DNA of 41,935 nt. Origin: a virus. Shown piece by piece: positions 1 to 10,600 of this stretch. The position numbers and the translations under genes are program-made. The notes under the pieces are model-generated. The model had not been told where the DNA came from. It searched no databases and saw only the letters and a program-made list of their open reading frames with translations. Numbering within the stretch: the stretch's first letter is position 1; every line of letters begins with the position of its first letter. The DNA lies in the IMG/VR virus record IMGVR_UViG_3300042691_005803, positions 1-41,935 of that record. The stretch is one strand, 5' to 3'.

Positions 1-699
1 GCGGTTGCGCCCTAGGTTCAGAACCGTCGAGTTGTCATTGAACGGCAGGTAGAAGCCGTTGTTGCCATAGCTGCCGGTGTAGGCCAACGGCGACCAGACG
101 CCAGTGTTGCTGTTGAACTCACCGAACGAAGTCGGGTCGAGGGCGAGGCCGTCGATGAAGTTGACTTCGGCCATGTAGCCACTAAAAAATCTGTCGTTTA
201 TCCCTTCTCGCCTGCCAATTGCGTGAGGATACGCGCCGTTAATGCCGCCAAGTTGACCGGAAGATATTGTGGCGTTCGTATCCCAAACAGTTATTTCGGT
301 GTTGTTTACCCACACCCGCGCTCTGCTTTGCGCCGTCCCATTGTTCGTGTCCCAAACGACTACAACGTGCATCCACGCGCCAACATCTCTAAACACTTGG
401 GTAGATACGCGGTACGTGTTTGTATAAGAGTCGATTACAAACTTATTGGACGCATTGATGTAACAATTCAAAACGAGGTCGTTACTGTTTCCACCGGAGC
501 TACTTAATATAAAAGTGTCCGCGCCAGTAACCGCTCTTTTTAACCATCCGCTAAATGTCCAAGTGGTTCTACTACCGGCGCTAGCAGGGGTCCACGTTAG
601 GGCAGCACTATCCGCGCTGTTGAAACGCAGGCTGCGTTCGATCTGGTAAGCGGTAGGCGGCGGATTGCCACCAAGTGCAATCTCGTTTTCAAGAATCAC
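1..699 (-). CDS. LamG-domain tail fibre/receptor-binding protein, N-terminal part (runs off left edge)
   Basis: The first 233 codons of a tail protein are seen; it stays open to base 1. The GTG start overlaps the TGA of the upstream 309-aa gene (GTGA overlap), and no in-frame ATG lies nearby. The early residues (ILENEIALGGNPPP, SLRFNSADSAALTWTP, WTFSGWLKRA, then GYMAEVNFIDGLALDP and GFYLPFNDNST) are the typical start of phage proteins with a concanavalin A/LamG-like jelly roll. Such domains usually bind carbohydrate on the host surface. Its frame ends on a complete codon at base 1, and the frame at the other edge (38999-41935) begins on a complete codon, so both may be one 1211-residue protein. 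The domain family is clear; the join is inferred. Confidence 0.85.
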   Translation of the reverse strand, partial: MILENEIALGGNPPPTAYQIERSLRFNSADSAALTWTPASAGSRTTWTFSGWLKRAVTGADTFILSSSGGNSNDLVLNCYINASNKFVIDSYTNTYRVSTQVFRDVGAWMHVVVVWDTNNGTAQSRARVWVNNTEITVWDTNATISSGQLGGINGAYPHAIGRREGINDRFFSGYMAEVNFIDGLALDPTSFGEFNSNTGVWSPLAYTGSYGNNGFYLPFNDNSTVLNLGRNR

Positions 700-1625
700 G
701 ACATAGCTCCCGGTACGTTGGACACGTAGACGTTGGTGCCATCAGGCGAGTGGTACGACAAAAGGTACGTGCCGGCCGCAGAGATCGTTGCCAGCGCGGT
801 CGAAGTCATCTTGACTGCCGCAGCCTTGGAGATCGTGTACGCGCTGGGGTTGACCAGGGTGACCAAACCAGACTGGCCGGCGGTGATGTTGGTGAACGTC
901 AGCGTCACGCCTGCAGTCGGGGTGCATAGGAAGTTGTTTGCAGCGTTCATGTCGAAGCTGCCGCTGTTGGCAGTGGACACTGCGCCGCGCTTGGATCCGG
1001 TGATCGTCTGATCGTCGCCCAGGGTCGCAACAACAGACGTGTCAATCGCCAGGGTGCCGGTGGTTGTAATGGTGCCGCCGGTCAGACCGGTGCCGCCAGT
1101 CACCGAGTTCACGGTGCCGGTGCCTGACGCGCCCGTGTCGCCCTTGCTTGCCAGCAGCATCCAGAACGAGGTTGCGGTGGTCGGGTTCTGGTTCGTGCTG
1201 GCCTGGATCGCCAGGTAGCTCGAGCCGCTGACCGTCACCACGTCGTTGATCGCATAGGTCGAACCGCTGGACCAGGCGCCGCGGCCGGTAAATCCCACAG
1301 CAGCCGGCGTGGCGCTGTTCTCATACGCGCCGTAGTCGCAGACGATCGAGCTGTTGGCCGAGGCCGATGCGATGATCTTGTCGCCCACGGCCATGTTCAT
1401 CGGCTTGGGCCAGTTGAACGTGGAGTTTGCAGCAACAGACAGCGCCGCTACCAGTTGCGTTGTGCTGGCAGTCGCGGAAATGTACCGCTTGATTGAAATC
1501 GTAATCGCGCCGCCGGTGACGTTCGAGAACACCAGGGCGTGTACGCTTGCCTCCTGGGTTGCAGGGCAGACGTAAACGTCCTGGTCTGACGTCGTCAGAA
1601 GTAGTGGTTTTCCTTTGAGTGCCAT
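696..1625 (-). CDS. Tail fibre/appendage protein with CBM5/12-like module
   Basis: A 309-aa virion appendage protein. The N-terminal ~100 residues resemble a small beta-sandwich. Residues ~112-162 (RGAWSSGSTYAINDVV, SYLAIQAS, FWMLLASKG) match a carbohydrate-binding module of the CBM5/12 type with its conserved aromatics. A short collagen-like KGDTGASGTGT follows, then a Gly/Thr/Ser-rich beta region seen in phage fibre tips. Its ribosome binding site GGAGGT lies in the last codons of the upstream 972-aa fibre gene, and its own TGA overlaps the start of the LamG protein, so the three are translated together. Likely role: glycan binding or fibre tip. Fibre identity is well supported; the ligand is unknown. 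Confidence 0.75.
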   Translation of the reverse strand: MALKGKPLLLTTSDQDVYVCPATQEASVHALVFSNVTGGAITISIKRYISATASTTQLVAALSVAANSTFNWPKPMNMAVGDKIIASASANSSIVCDYGAYENSATPAAVGFTGRGAWSSGSTYAINDVVTVSGSSYLAIQASTNQNPTTATSFWMLLASKGDTGASGTGTVNSVTGGTGLTGGTITTTGTLAIDTSVVATLGDDQTITGSKRGAVSTANSGSFDMNAANNFLCTPTAGVTLTFTNITAGQSGLVTLVNPSAYTISKAAAVKMTSTALATISAAGTYLLSYHSPDGTNVYVSNVPGAMS

Positions 1626-1631
1626 GAGTAT

Positions 1632-4550
1632 TTAACCTCCAAAAACGAGTGCCATTGCGACAGGGTCAGCCATTGTTTGCCATTGTGGGGCAGCGCCTGA
1701 CCCCTGGGACGTAAGCACCTGGCCGCTGGAACCATAGTTCGCGCCATTCAAACCCATTGCGCCGCTGTCGTTGAAAACCAACCTGAGATTGCCATCACCG
1801 TCAGACAGCACGGTGTAGTTGCTGGACGTGCGAATATCGAGGCCGCCGGCGTTGCCGCTGTACGCACCGATGATCGTGTTGAGCGCGCCGGTCGTGATTG
1901 CAGATCCGGCGCCGTAGCCGACCGCGGTGTTGAACGATCCCGTGGTGCCGGCACCCAGGGCATTGACGCCCACTGCCACGTTCTGCTGGCCAGTCGTCAG
2001 CGCGCCCAGGGCATCCTTACCGATTGCCGTGTTAAGCGAACCGGTGGTGGTGGCATCCATCGCGCCCGTGCCCACGGCGGTGTTGCTGTTGCCGGTGTTC
2101 GAAAACAGCGCCTGATAACCGACTGCGGTGTTAGAGCTGCTGGTCGTGTTTGACTTGAGCGCCTCGGTACCGACCGCCGTGTTGAAATTGCCCGTGGTGT
2201 TGGCAAACATCGCCGACCAACCAAACGCCGTCACATTCGCCGTTGTGGCATTGACGCCTGCATAGGCGCCCATAGCAGTGCTGTAAATACCGGTGTGACT
2301 GTACAAAGCTGACCGGCCGACCGCAGTGTTGCCGGTGCCGGTGCTGTTTGATAATAATGCGTGCGTGCCGACGGCCGTGTTAAACGTGCCCGTAGTGTTG
2401 GCATTCAGGGCCTGGTAGCCGACGGCGACGTTGTAATCAACGTTGCCCTGCGAATACAGCGCGTGCTCGCCGATTGCGACGTTACCCACGCCGGTGGCGG
2501 AACGGGCAGCGCCAGTACCGACTGCCACGTTACTGGTGCCGACGGTGTTAGTTTCCAAGGCTGACACGCCAACTGCCACGTTATCGCCGCCAGTAGTAAT
2601 TGCCTTGCCTGCGTCGAAACCTAGCGCGACGTTGTTGCTACCGGTCGTGTTGGCTGCCAAGGCGTTGACGCCGATAGCAGTGCTTTGGTTGCCCGTTGTG
2701 TTGACGCCCAGCGCAGCGGCGCCCACACGCACGTTGCTTGCAATGGATCCGCCGCCCTGGCTTAACGTCAGGCCGTTGACTGTGCCAAACGTGACGTTGC
2801 TCGATGAGCCCAGGCCCAGGTTGGTACGGGCGGCTGACGTGCTGGCCACATCCGACAGGTTGTTTGCTGCAGCCAGGAAGCCGGAGCCAGATACATACGC
2901 AGCCAACCATGCAGATCCGTCGTACACCTTCATGACGTCTGACACGGTGTTGAAGTACAGGTCACCAACGACCAGAGCAGATCCGTCGTTGCGTGTCGTC
3001 GGGTCCGATGTTTTGGCACCCTGGTAGATGTCGGAGAACATCGTGAAGTCGGCAATGTTGTCAGCCACCACACCGATGTCGACAGCTACGCCTGCAACAG
3101 TCGTCACGTTTGCCGATATGCCGGCGACAGTATTGATGTTTGCCGAGTTGCTGTTGACCGTGTTGATTGCAGTCGACATGCCGGCGACTGTCGACACCGC
3201 AGCAGATATGCCAGCGACCGTGTTGACGTTCAGGATGTTTGTGCCGACCGTGTTGACATTGGCGATGCTACCGGCGACTGTTTCGATCTCCGATACCGGC
3301 TCGTTCAAGTCGTTGGCCACCGTCGTAATGTCGGCGATGTTGGTAGCCACCGTCGTCACGTTCGACGAATTGTTGGCCACCGTCGTGACGTTTGCGCTAA
3401 TGCCTGCCACCGTGTTGATGTTGGTGGCGTTTGCATTGACGGTATTGATCGCCGTGCTCATGCCGGCAACCGTGGTCACGCTGACGCTAATCCCGCCGAC
3501 GGTATTGACGTTGCCAATGTTGGACGCCACGATGTTGATGTTGCCAACAGCGCCAGCAACAGTCGATATGTTGTTGGTCGGCGAGATCTGGCCGGCAACC
3601 AGGTTGATGTTGGCTATTGCGTTGCCAACAGTGTTGACGTTGCCAATGTTGGTAGCAACCGTCTCAATCTCTGACACCGGTTCGTTCAGGTCATTCGCAA
3701 CCGTGGTCACGTCTGCAGAATTAGCAGCAACCGCCGACACCGATGCGCTGATGCTTGCAACCGTGCTGATAGCGCCTGATACGCCTGCAACCGTATTGAT
3801 GTTGCCGATGTTGGTTGCTGCTGTGTTGACGTTCGCAATGTTCGCCGCAACCGTCAAAACAGAATTGATGCTGCCACCGACGTTGTTGACGTTGGTGATG
3901 TTTGTTGCGACTGTCTCAATCTCTGAGACGGGTTCATTCAGATCGTTGGCAACAGTCGTCACGGCAGACATGTTGTTGCCGACCTGGTTGACGTTGTTGA
4001 TGCTGCCGCCTACCAGGTTCACGTTGACGATGTTCGTCGCAACGGTGTTGACGTTTGCGATACTGCCGGCAACCGTGTCGATGTTGTTGGCCGAGTCAGC
4101 AATCCTGATGATGTCATCGACCAGCGCCTGCGAGTCTGCATCGCTGGTGATCGGCAGCTTGGCCGCACGGTCGACGCCCTCCTGGAGCTGCTGGATCTGG
4201 ATCGTCGCACGGTCCAGCGCGTCGTTGATCACCTCGGGGTAGAAGCCGCCCTGGTTGGTCAGGTCGGTCGGCTGCAGGTTCTCCAGGTCCGACGTGACAA
4301 TCATGTTGAAGCCGGTGGCCAGTGCTGACGTAAGCACAACATTGCCGCCCGGGCTCGAGTTCTGATCAGCGTTCAGCGTGACAGAATAGTCGGTGCCGAG
4401 AACCAGGGTTGTCTCGACATTGGTGGTCGTGTTCACGCGGACCACCAGCAGATCTGCGGTCGTGAACACCTTGAATGTGAACGGGAAGGTGGTGGTCACG
4501 CCGTTACCGACGAACGGGCCAGCCTTTCGCGTGTTACTTGAAATCGTCAT
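1632..4550 (-). CDS. Long tail fibre: T7-fibre-like N-terminus, NINTVA repeats, YadA-like beta-roll
   Basis: 972 aa. Residues 1-145 (GPFVGNGVTTTFPFTFKVF, YPEVINDALDRATIQIQQL) match the virion-attachment domain of T7 tail fibre-like proteins. Residues ~150-505 are many repeats of the form NINTVAGISANVTTVA, including three copies of VANDLNEPVSEIETVA, probably a long trimeric shaft. Residues ~510-590 hold the common fibre units DPTTRNDGSALVVGDLYFN and NNLSDVASTSAARTNLGLG. Residues ~600-900 are NTTGNxNTAVGxxAL repeats, as in the left-handed beta-roll of YadA-type adhesin heads. The C-terminus (PQWQTM...MALVFGG) has no recognised chaperone or protease. The gene lies behind late promoter A and has SD CAGGAG. 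Probable main receptor-contact fibre. Confidence 0.88.
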   Translation of the reverse strand: MTISSNTRKAGPFVGNGVTTTFPFTFKVFTTADLLVVRVNTTTNVETTLVLGTDYSVTLNADQNSSPGGNVVLTSALATGFNMIVTSDLENLQPTDLTNQGGFYPEVINDALDRATIQIQQLQEGVDRAAKLPITSDADSQALVDDIIRIADSANNIDTVAGSIANVNTVATNIVNVNLVGGSINNVNQVGNNMSAVTTVANDLNEPVSEIETVATNITNVNNVGGSINSVLTVAANIANVNTAATNIGNINTVAGVSGAISTVASISASVSAVAANSADVTTVANDLNEPVSEIETVATNIGNVNTVGNAIANINLVAGQISPTNNISTVAGAVGNINIVASNIGNVNTVGGISVSVTTVAGMSTAINTVNANATNINTVAGISANVTTVANNSSNVTTVATNIADITTVANDLNEPVSEIETVAGSIANVNTVGTNILNVNTVAGISAAVSTVAGMSTAINTVNSNSANINTVAGISANVTTVAGVAVDIGVVADNIADFTMFSDIYQGAKTSDPTTRNDGSALVVGDLYFNTVSDVMKVYDGSAWLAAYVSGSGFLAAANNLSDVASTSAARTNLGLGSSSNVTFGTVNGLTLSQGGGSIASNVRVGAAALGVNTTGNQSTAIGVNALAANTTGSNNVALGFDAGKAITTGGDNVAVGVSALETNTVGTSNVAVGTGAARSATGVGNVAIGEHALYSQGNVDYNVAVGYQALNANTTGTFNTAVGTHALLSNSTGTGNTAVGRSALYSHTGIYSTAMGAYAGVNATTANVTAFGWSAMFANTTGNFNTAVGTEALKSNTTSSSNTAVGYQALFSNTGNSNTAVGTGAMDATTTGSLNTAIGKDALGALTTGQQNVAVGVNALGAGTTGSFNTAVGYGAGSAITTGALNTIIGAYSGNAGGLDIRTSSNYTVLSDGDGNLRLVFNDSGAMGLNGANYGSSGQVLTSQGSGAAPQWQTMADPVAMALVFGG
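1830..2740 (-). repeat. Tandem YadA-head-like coding repeats in the fibre gene
   Basis: About a dozen degenerate units coding for NTAVG(Y/T)xAL-type turns follow each other with short spacers. DNA units such as ccgtggtg/gttg and gccgaccgcggtgtt recur. The protein pattern fits a left-handed parallel beta-roll. Confidence 0.7.
3040..4100 (-). repeat. NINTVA-type shaft coding repeats in the fibre gene
   Basis: Units coding for (A/T)xNINTVAGISAxVTTVA repeat through this stretch. Three near-identical blocks (around 3280-3333, 3657-3710 and 3908-3960) encode DLNEPVSEIETVA. Such DNA can recombine and change shaft length. Confidence 0.7.
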
Positions 4551-4576
4551 GGACGTGACTCCTGGGAGATATTAAA

Positions 4577-4611
4577 GAGGCTATACAGTAGCCGGCTGTT
4601 TACGGGTACCT
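4577..4611 (-). promoter_or_regulatory. Putative late promoter A (fibre/lysis module)
   Basis: Minus strand: AGGTACCCGTAA (4611-4600), 15 bp, then ATAGCCTC (4584-4577), preceded by T so that it reads TATAGC. The 12-mer starts directly after the TGA of the 2890-aa gene. A leader of about 25 nt with an SD follows before the 972-aa fibre start at 4550. The same 12-mer occurs at three other module borders. Promoter function is inferred from position and conservation. Confidence 0.65.
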
Positions 4612-7600
4612 TCATTGCTTGGATGCCTCGCTTGCCTTGCCGGTGACCAGTCCGCGGATGTAATCCATCGTGTCGGTCGGCGTGATCTTGCCGCGCTCGA
4701 CCTCCATCTCGTAGCCGATCGGACGGCCCAGGACGGTCAGCGGTATGCCGGTCACCAGGGACAGGAGCGTCAGCACGTCGCGGACGTTCTTGCCGGTAAC
4801 CTGCTTGGACTCGTCGACCAGGTTCATGCCTGCCTTGACCACGCCGACGGTGGCGCCCTCGAGCGCAGATACCGCAGGGCTTGTTGCCATCCGGTCATCA
4901 TACGGCTTGTCATTAAAGGCGTTGATCACTGCTGCCACGCCCGTGCCGAAGCCAGGGATCAAGGCCACGGCGCCGCGGAGCTGGCTGCCAAAGAACCATT
5001 CCATCACCTCGTCGAGGTAGCCGTCGTCGTCCTCGTCGTCCCACTGGCCGCCCATGGTGCGGACGATTGCGTCTGACAGGACCATCGGCAGCATAAAGCC
5101 CAGCACGTAGATCATGGCCAGCTTGCCCTTGTTGCCGCGCCAGCCCATGTCCCTGAAGACCTTGATGTACTCGTCGGCGTTCAGGTTGGCCAGCATGTTG
5201 AAGTAGCCCGAGAACTGAATGAATGTCCGGTAAAACGGCGTGCCCACCTCAAAGGCTGCAATGTCCTCGGCTGCCAGGCTGGACTGGGTCATGCGCACCG
5301 CAGCGTCTGCCTGCTGCACTGCCTCGCGCACGGCCGCCTGGTCGCTGGTTTGGGCACCGAGCTCGGCCAGGGTTTTGTTGAACGTCGCCACCCAGGTCAC
5401 CACGTCGACCTGGTTCTGGAATGCCTGCTGCAAGAAATAGCCGTGATGGCTGGCCCACTTCTGCACCTTGTCGAACTTTGACGGGTTCAAGACCAGGTCG
5501 TTCATCATCTCCTGGATCTCGATCATTTGGTTTTGCAGGCGGTCAGCCATGAAGGGCGACATCTCTGCCACCTCTTCAGCCGTGGCTGTGGGGCTGAATA
5601 CGTACTTGCCCAGGGCGCCGCGCAGGTATTTGGCATCGGTCTTTAGCATGGCCGGGAAGTAGCCGGTGACCTGCTGCAGGGCGTTGGTGATGTTGGCGAA
5701 CATGATCGAGATACCGGTGCGCGAGCGCACGCCACGCCAGAATGCATCCACCGCTTTGTGCTTGCCGGATTCGCTGGTGATCTGGCGCGCTGCACGGTTC
5801 AGCCAGGGCAGCAGCATGTCCTCGATGACGGACGGATCCTGGCGCGAAATGTTGTCGGCGAACTCACGGTTGCGCAGGATCTTCAGCACGTCCTTGACCG
5901 CAGGCTGCACGTTGATGAACCTGATCACGTCGTCGATGTGCTTGGCCATCACGCGGATGTCCAGGCTCAAGGGCTTGTTGTACTCGACACGGGCCTTGGT
6001 GAATCCCATGCCGGTCGACGGCATAGCGTTGCGGAAGTCGCTCTCGAGCTCCTCCATCTTCGCCTGCTTTTGCGCGTCACGCACGATGAAGGGATCGGTC
6101 TTGGCCGGCACGTAGCCGCCACGCCAGACGCCCAGGGCGTTGGATACCGTGGTCGCCGGCACCTCCTTGAAGTAGTAGCCGTACAGGTCATGGTGCGCCT
6201 TCTGCGCCATGGGCTTGAGCTCTTCGTTCAGGTCCCACACCGACTGCGCCCAGTCGTAGTCAGCTTTTGTAAGTTTGCCTTCGGCAATCATCCTGGCCTC
6301 GAACTTGCGCCAGTTGCTGTCGTCCAAAGTGCCGTCCTCGAGCTCGACCGCCCAGCCGCGGCCCAGCAGCAGCTTGCGGTAGTTCGACTCGTTGCCGGTG
6401 TGCAGGATCGCGCCCAGGAGCTCCGCCTTGCCGATGCCGCCGTTGCCGTTGCCAAAGGTGTAGCCCAGCTCCGGCGCCTCGATCTTGGCCACGGGCAGCT
6501 CGAGCTTACCGATCGAATCGACGTACTGTTTCGTGTACTTGTTGCGCATCTGCCGGTAGGCGTCCAGCGCCTGGCGTATCGGGCGCCAGATGTAGGTCGT
6601 AAACGGTCCGACACCCTTGGGCCCGTCGGTGGCATTGGCCCAGTGCTCGACGCGCCTGGTGGCCGCCTTGGCCTCGTAGAATGCTCTGATCGCCCGGTCC
6701 TTCTTGCTGGGTGCCGCACGCTCGCCGGCAACCTGTAACGGGATCCCAATCGCTGCCAGGCGTGCATTGAGCTCGCCGGTGACCTGCTCGAGCGCGATTG
6801 CGTTGCCCTCGATCATCACCTCTTTTTCGCGCTTGGACTGGAACCACAGCGTCTCGACCGCCTCCTTCATCAGGCGGAACTCGGTCATGGTGAGCTGCGT
6901 GTAATCCTTGGCGCCGGTGACCGCGTCGATGATCAGGGGCTCGAGCTCGGCGTACAGGTCCGGGTTGTACGTGCGCAGCTTCTCGATGTACTCGGTGGGC
7001 GCCTTGCCCTTCTGGCCCAGGCCGTAATAGGCCAGGATCGAGCGAGCTGCATCGACCAGGTCCATGTTGCGGTTCTTGGCCATCTTCTCGTCGCTCTTGA
7101 AGAACTTCTTGAACGACTCGACGCCCTTCTCCACTTCCTGGCGCGCCTTGATGGCCTCGGCTGCGAGTTGGTTCTGGACGAGCTGGTTCTGCTTGGACTT
7201 GGCCGCCAGGACAGCCTCGCCCTTCTTCATGTGCTTTTCGGTCTGCTTGGCAGCCCGGGCCTCGGCCAGCGAGTAGTCACGCGGCCGGATCTCTTTGATC
7301 GGCTTGCCGGCCAGGATGTCACGCGCTGCCTGGCGAGCTGCCTGCATCATCACGCGCACCGGCTGGGTCGACTTGTTCAGGAACCGGAGCTCGGCCGCCA
7401 CAAACCGGGCCCGTGCTTCGTTGTGCAGGGCCTCCTCGACCTTGAGCTGGATCTCACGCTCGTCGGTCATGTCGCCGTACTCGGCCTCCATCCTGGCGTC
7501 GGTCCTGGCCTGGATCTCCTCGTTGATGGGCTTGGCATCGATCAGGGATCGCACCAGGGCATCGCCGGACGGGAAGCCAAACATGTCAGCCACCAGGTCA

Positions 7601-10600
7601 GGCGCCAGGCCTTCCTTGGCCAGCATCCCGTATTTGCCATGGCCCAGCTTGCTGATGTCCGGGGCAGGCGTCAATGTCTCTGTGCTCTCCGGGTAGAGTG
7701 CCTTGACCGCCTCGATCGACAGCTTGTGGCCGGCTGCCGCTTCGATCTCGGTGCCGTCCGGCGCCATCACCTGGCCGCGCTTGAGGAACTTCATCGCCAG
7801 GTAGACCGGCTCGTTCTCGACCTCGGCTGCCACCTCGGCGCGCACCTCTTTGCGCTGGGCGTCTGCTGCCTTCTGCAGCTCCTTCAGGATCCGGCTGCGA
7901 GCGTTGGAGAGCCACCGCATATTGCGCAGGCTGGCCTTGGTCAGGTCGGTCACTGCAGCGTCGTGGGCCTCCTGGTAGAGCTCCTGGTACGCCTGCCAGG
8001 TGGCGTCGTCCATGCCCGACTCTTCCTGGGTCTGGAACATGGGCATCATGTTGCGCACCTGCTCGGCCTGGCTGACCTGCTCCTCGCTTGCGTACATGCG
8101 CGCAAACACGCTGCGCACCTCGTCGTTCAGGATCGGCAGGTCGCGACCGTAGTTCTGCTTGTACAGGTCGTTAATCGTGGTGGCCACGTAGTTGTAGATC
8201 TTGCGCATCCAGGCGCTGATCCGGTCGAACACGGGCTGCAGCTCGACGCTGGGCGCTTTGCCCTCAAAGAACCAGAGCTCATGCGCGGACGCCAGGGCCT
8301 CATGGTAGGGGCGCTGCTCCTCCAAAGACATGGCATTCCAGGCAGTTACGTCAGCAACCCCGACAAAATCCATGAGCTTCTGGAAATCCTCGGCAATGGT
8401 TGCCGGGGCATTCTCGCTCGACGCGATGCGCGCATAGATCTCGATGATCGCGTGCATCGTCTCATGGTGCAGGGTGGAATAGTCTGCGTCCTTGGTCAGG
8501 ACGATTGACAGGTCCCGCGGATTAAAGCCACCGCGGTCGGTCTGCGTGAGACGGCCGGCAGCCGCCTCGGAGATCAGGCGGGATTGTTCTGCGAGGTCGG
8601 TTCCAGATTGCCGGAGGGTGCCGGACTCTGTGTCTCTTGGGGCTTGTCCTGCTTCAATTCTGTCGAGCTGCTTTTCGAGGAGCTGGGTGGCCTGGGCCCT
8701 GGCATCACGAGCCCGGCTCCTAACCACTCCCTCGTTTCCTTCAGGGTCGCTTTTCGGATCGGCATAATCGTATTCCTCCTTTTCCGGGAATGCGGCAAAT
8801 ACCCGGTGTTGTGCTATGTCGTACTGCTCATTGAGCGCACTATCTACCAGTGTTGATAATACCTCAACATCGGTGTCAGAATCAAGCAAAATCGTCATGA
8901 TCCCGCCGCTGGTCGACTGGCCGCCAATCGGCTGTTTGCCGTCTATGGTGATGGCGCGCAGAGTGTCGTAGATCTGCGCAACCTCTTCCGATGTCTTCTC
9001 GCCTATGTTGATGCGCAGGGCGCTCGACTCAAATGAATTGGCAAACTCGTCCGATGCAATTGCCATCATCGAATCTTGAGACAGGACAAACCCCAGCACC
9101 TTGGACAGGGTAGCCGGGTCGCCTTTGTCCAGGCGCAGGGCAAATGATGGGTTGGTGTCTTCCAGGTAGCTGCCGACCTGCGGCAATATCTCGCCCTTAA
9201 ACTTGAGCTGTTTCAGGACCTTGGGCACGACCTCTTGCGCCACTTGTAAGCTAACTTGCAGGCGGTCTTTCTGCGACAGCTCACGCCAACGATTTACCAG
9301 CTCGGCGTTGTTCGGGTCCGGTGCGACCTCGAAATTAACCCTGGCGGCCGCGGCCTGCTGCTGTTCAATTATTCTGCGGTTGCGGTCGATGATGAACTGG
9401 GTGCGCTCGTTAGTTTGGAACGGGCTAGCTTGGCTAATCCTTTGAGCATTGCCTGATACTGCTCCGGCGTTTGCTCCGACATTTGCTGATCGTACAAGTC
9501 CTGATCCAAGTTGGGCTGCACTATCGAGTTGTTGTTCATCTAAACCCTCCGCTAAAAGTAGTTTGCGAGCGGCGCCGGCATAGTCCTGGCTGGTCACGCG
9601 CAGCTTGACACCCATGGCCTTGTACAGCTCCTGCTCCGGGTACCAGATCAAAGCCTGTAAAGCAGCCGGCGGTACACGCTGGCCATACTGTGCATGAACC
9701 ATGTCGACCATCTGCGCCACGACATCGCGCAAGTTGTTGCGCTCACCACCCGATGCAGGCACATCCCTGGGCTTGTCGAGAGAAATAATCATCGTCTCGG
9801 CAGCCGCGACCAAGTCGGTCTTCTTGCGCGTGCCTGCGTCAAATGCTTCGCGGTTGTTCTTGTAGTCGCGCTCATGTGCGCTCTTGACCAGACGGGCCAA
9901 CTCAATGGCAGCGCCCTCGTCGGTGCGCGCACGCTCTATCAGCTCGCGATCAAACTGCGATGCGTACAGGCCTGCTTCCTTCTTGCCGCGCTCCTTGAAT
10001 GCGTTGCGGAACCGGGTAATCTGCTTTTCAAACTTGGCCGGGTCAAACGCCGGCAGCGTGCCCGTCAAGCGGCCGATGGTGCGCATGAACCACATGTCCA
10101 TGGTCACCGGCTCGAAGTTGCCATTCAGGTTCGAGTAAAAACCAAAACCGATCTTTGGTCCAAAGATGGCGCTACCCAGCACCGTTGTGTCCATGTTCTC
10201 GCCGCCGACTGCAAAGCCTGCCTGGTCTAGTTCGCGCACGGTAAACGGCGTGACTAGGAACTGGGCAAACATGTCAGGGCCCATCTCGGCAATCAGGTCG
10301 TTGGCCTTTTGGAAGTTGGCCGCCATGGCGCCAGAGCTCTCGCCCTTGCCAGTGATCGGGAATGCGCCGGTTGCGCGCCAGGCTTCGTACTGCTCTTCGG
10401 CAAAGCGTAGGTTGTCTTCGACGTTCAGGCCCTGCGATGCAATCGCCGTTGACAGCAAAAATGCGTTGCGTGCGTTGCGGTCAGAATTAAGCTCCGGGTA
10501 TTTAATCGCCATCATGGCCACGGTTCTGGCCACGGTTTCGTCGTACCACTGCAAGCTGTTTCCTGCGTTGCGGATGTGAGCCAATGCTTCTGCTGCCATC

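Noticed and set aside
3028-4242. Long plus-strand frame of 404 codons opposite the fibre repeats
   Set aside because: It is rich in repeated TVLTLAMLPATV-like text, produced by reading the NINTVA repeat backwards; no SD and no known family.
5758-8508. Plus-strand frames of 326 and 446 codons opposite the 2890-aa gene
   Set aside because: Leu/Val/His/Gly/Arg-rich antisense frames without SD or domains.
9630-9645. GGGTACC in the 2890-aa gene, and other GGTACC sites (15125, 17865, 18726, 23370, 24375)
   Set aside because: Only the 6-7 bp core matches; they lie inside genes and lack CCCGTAA and the second box.
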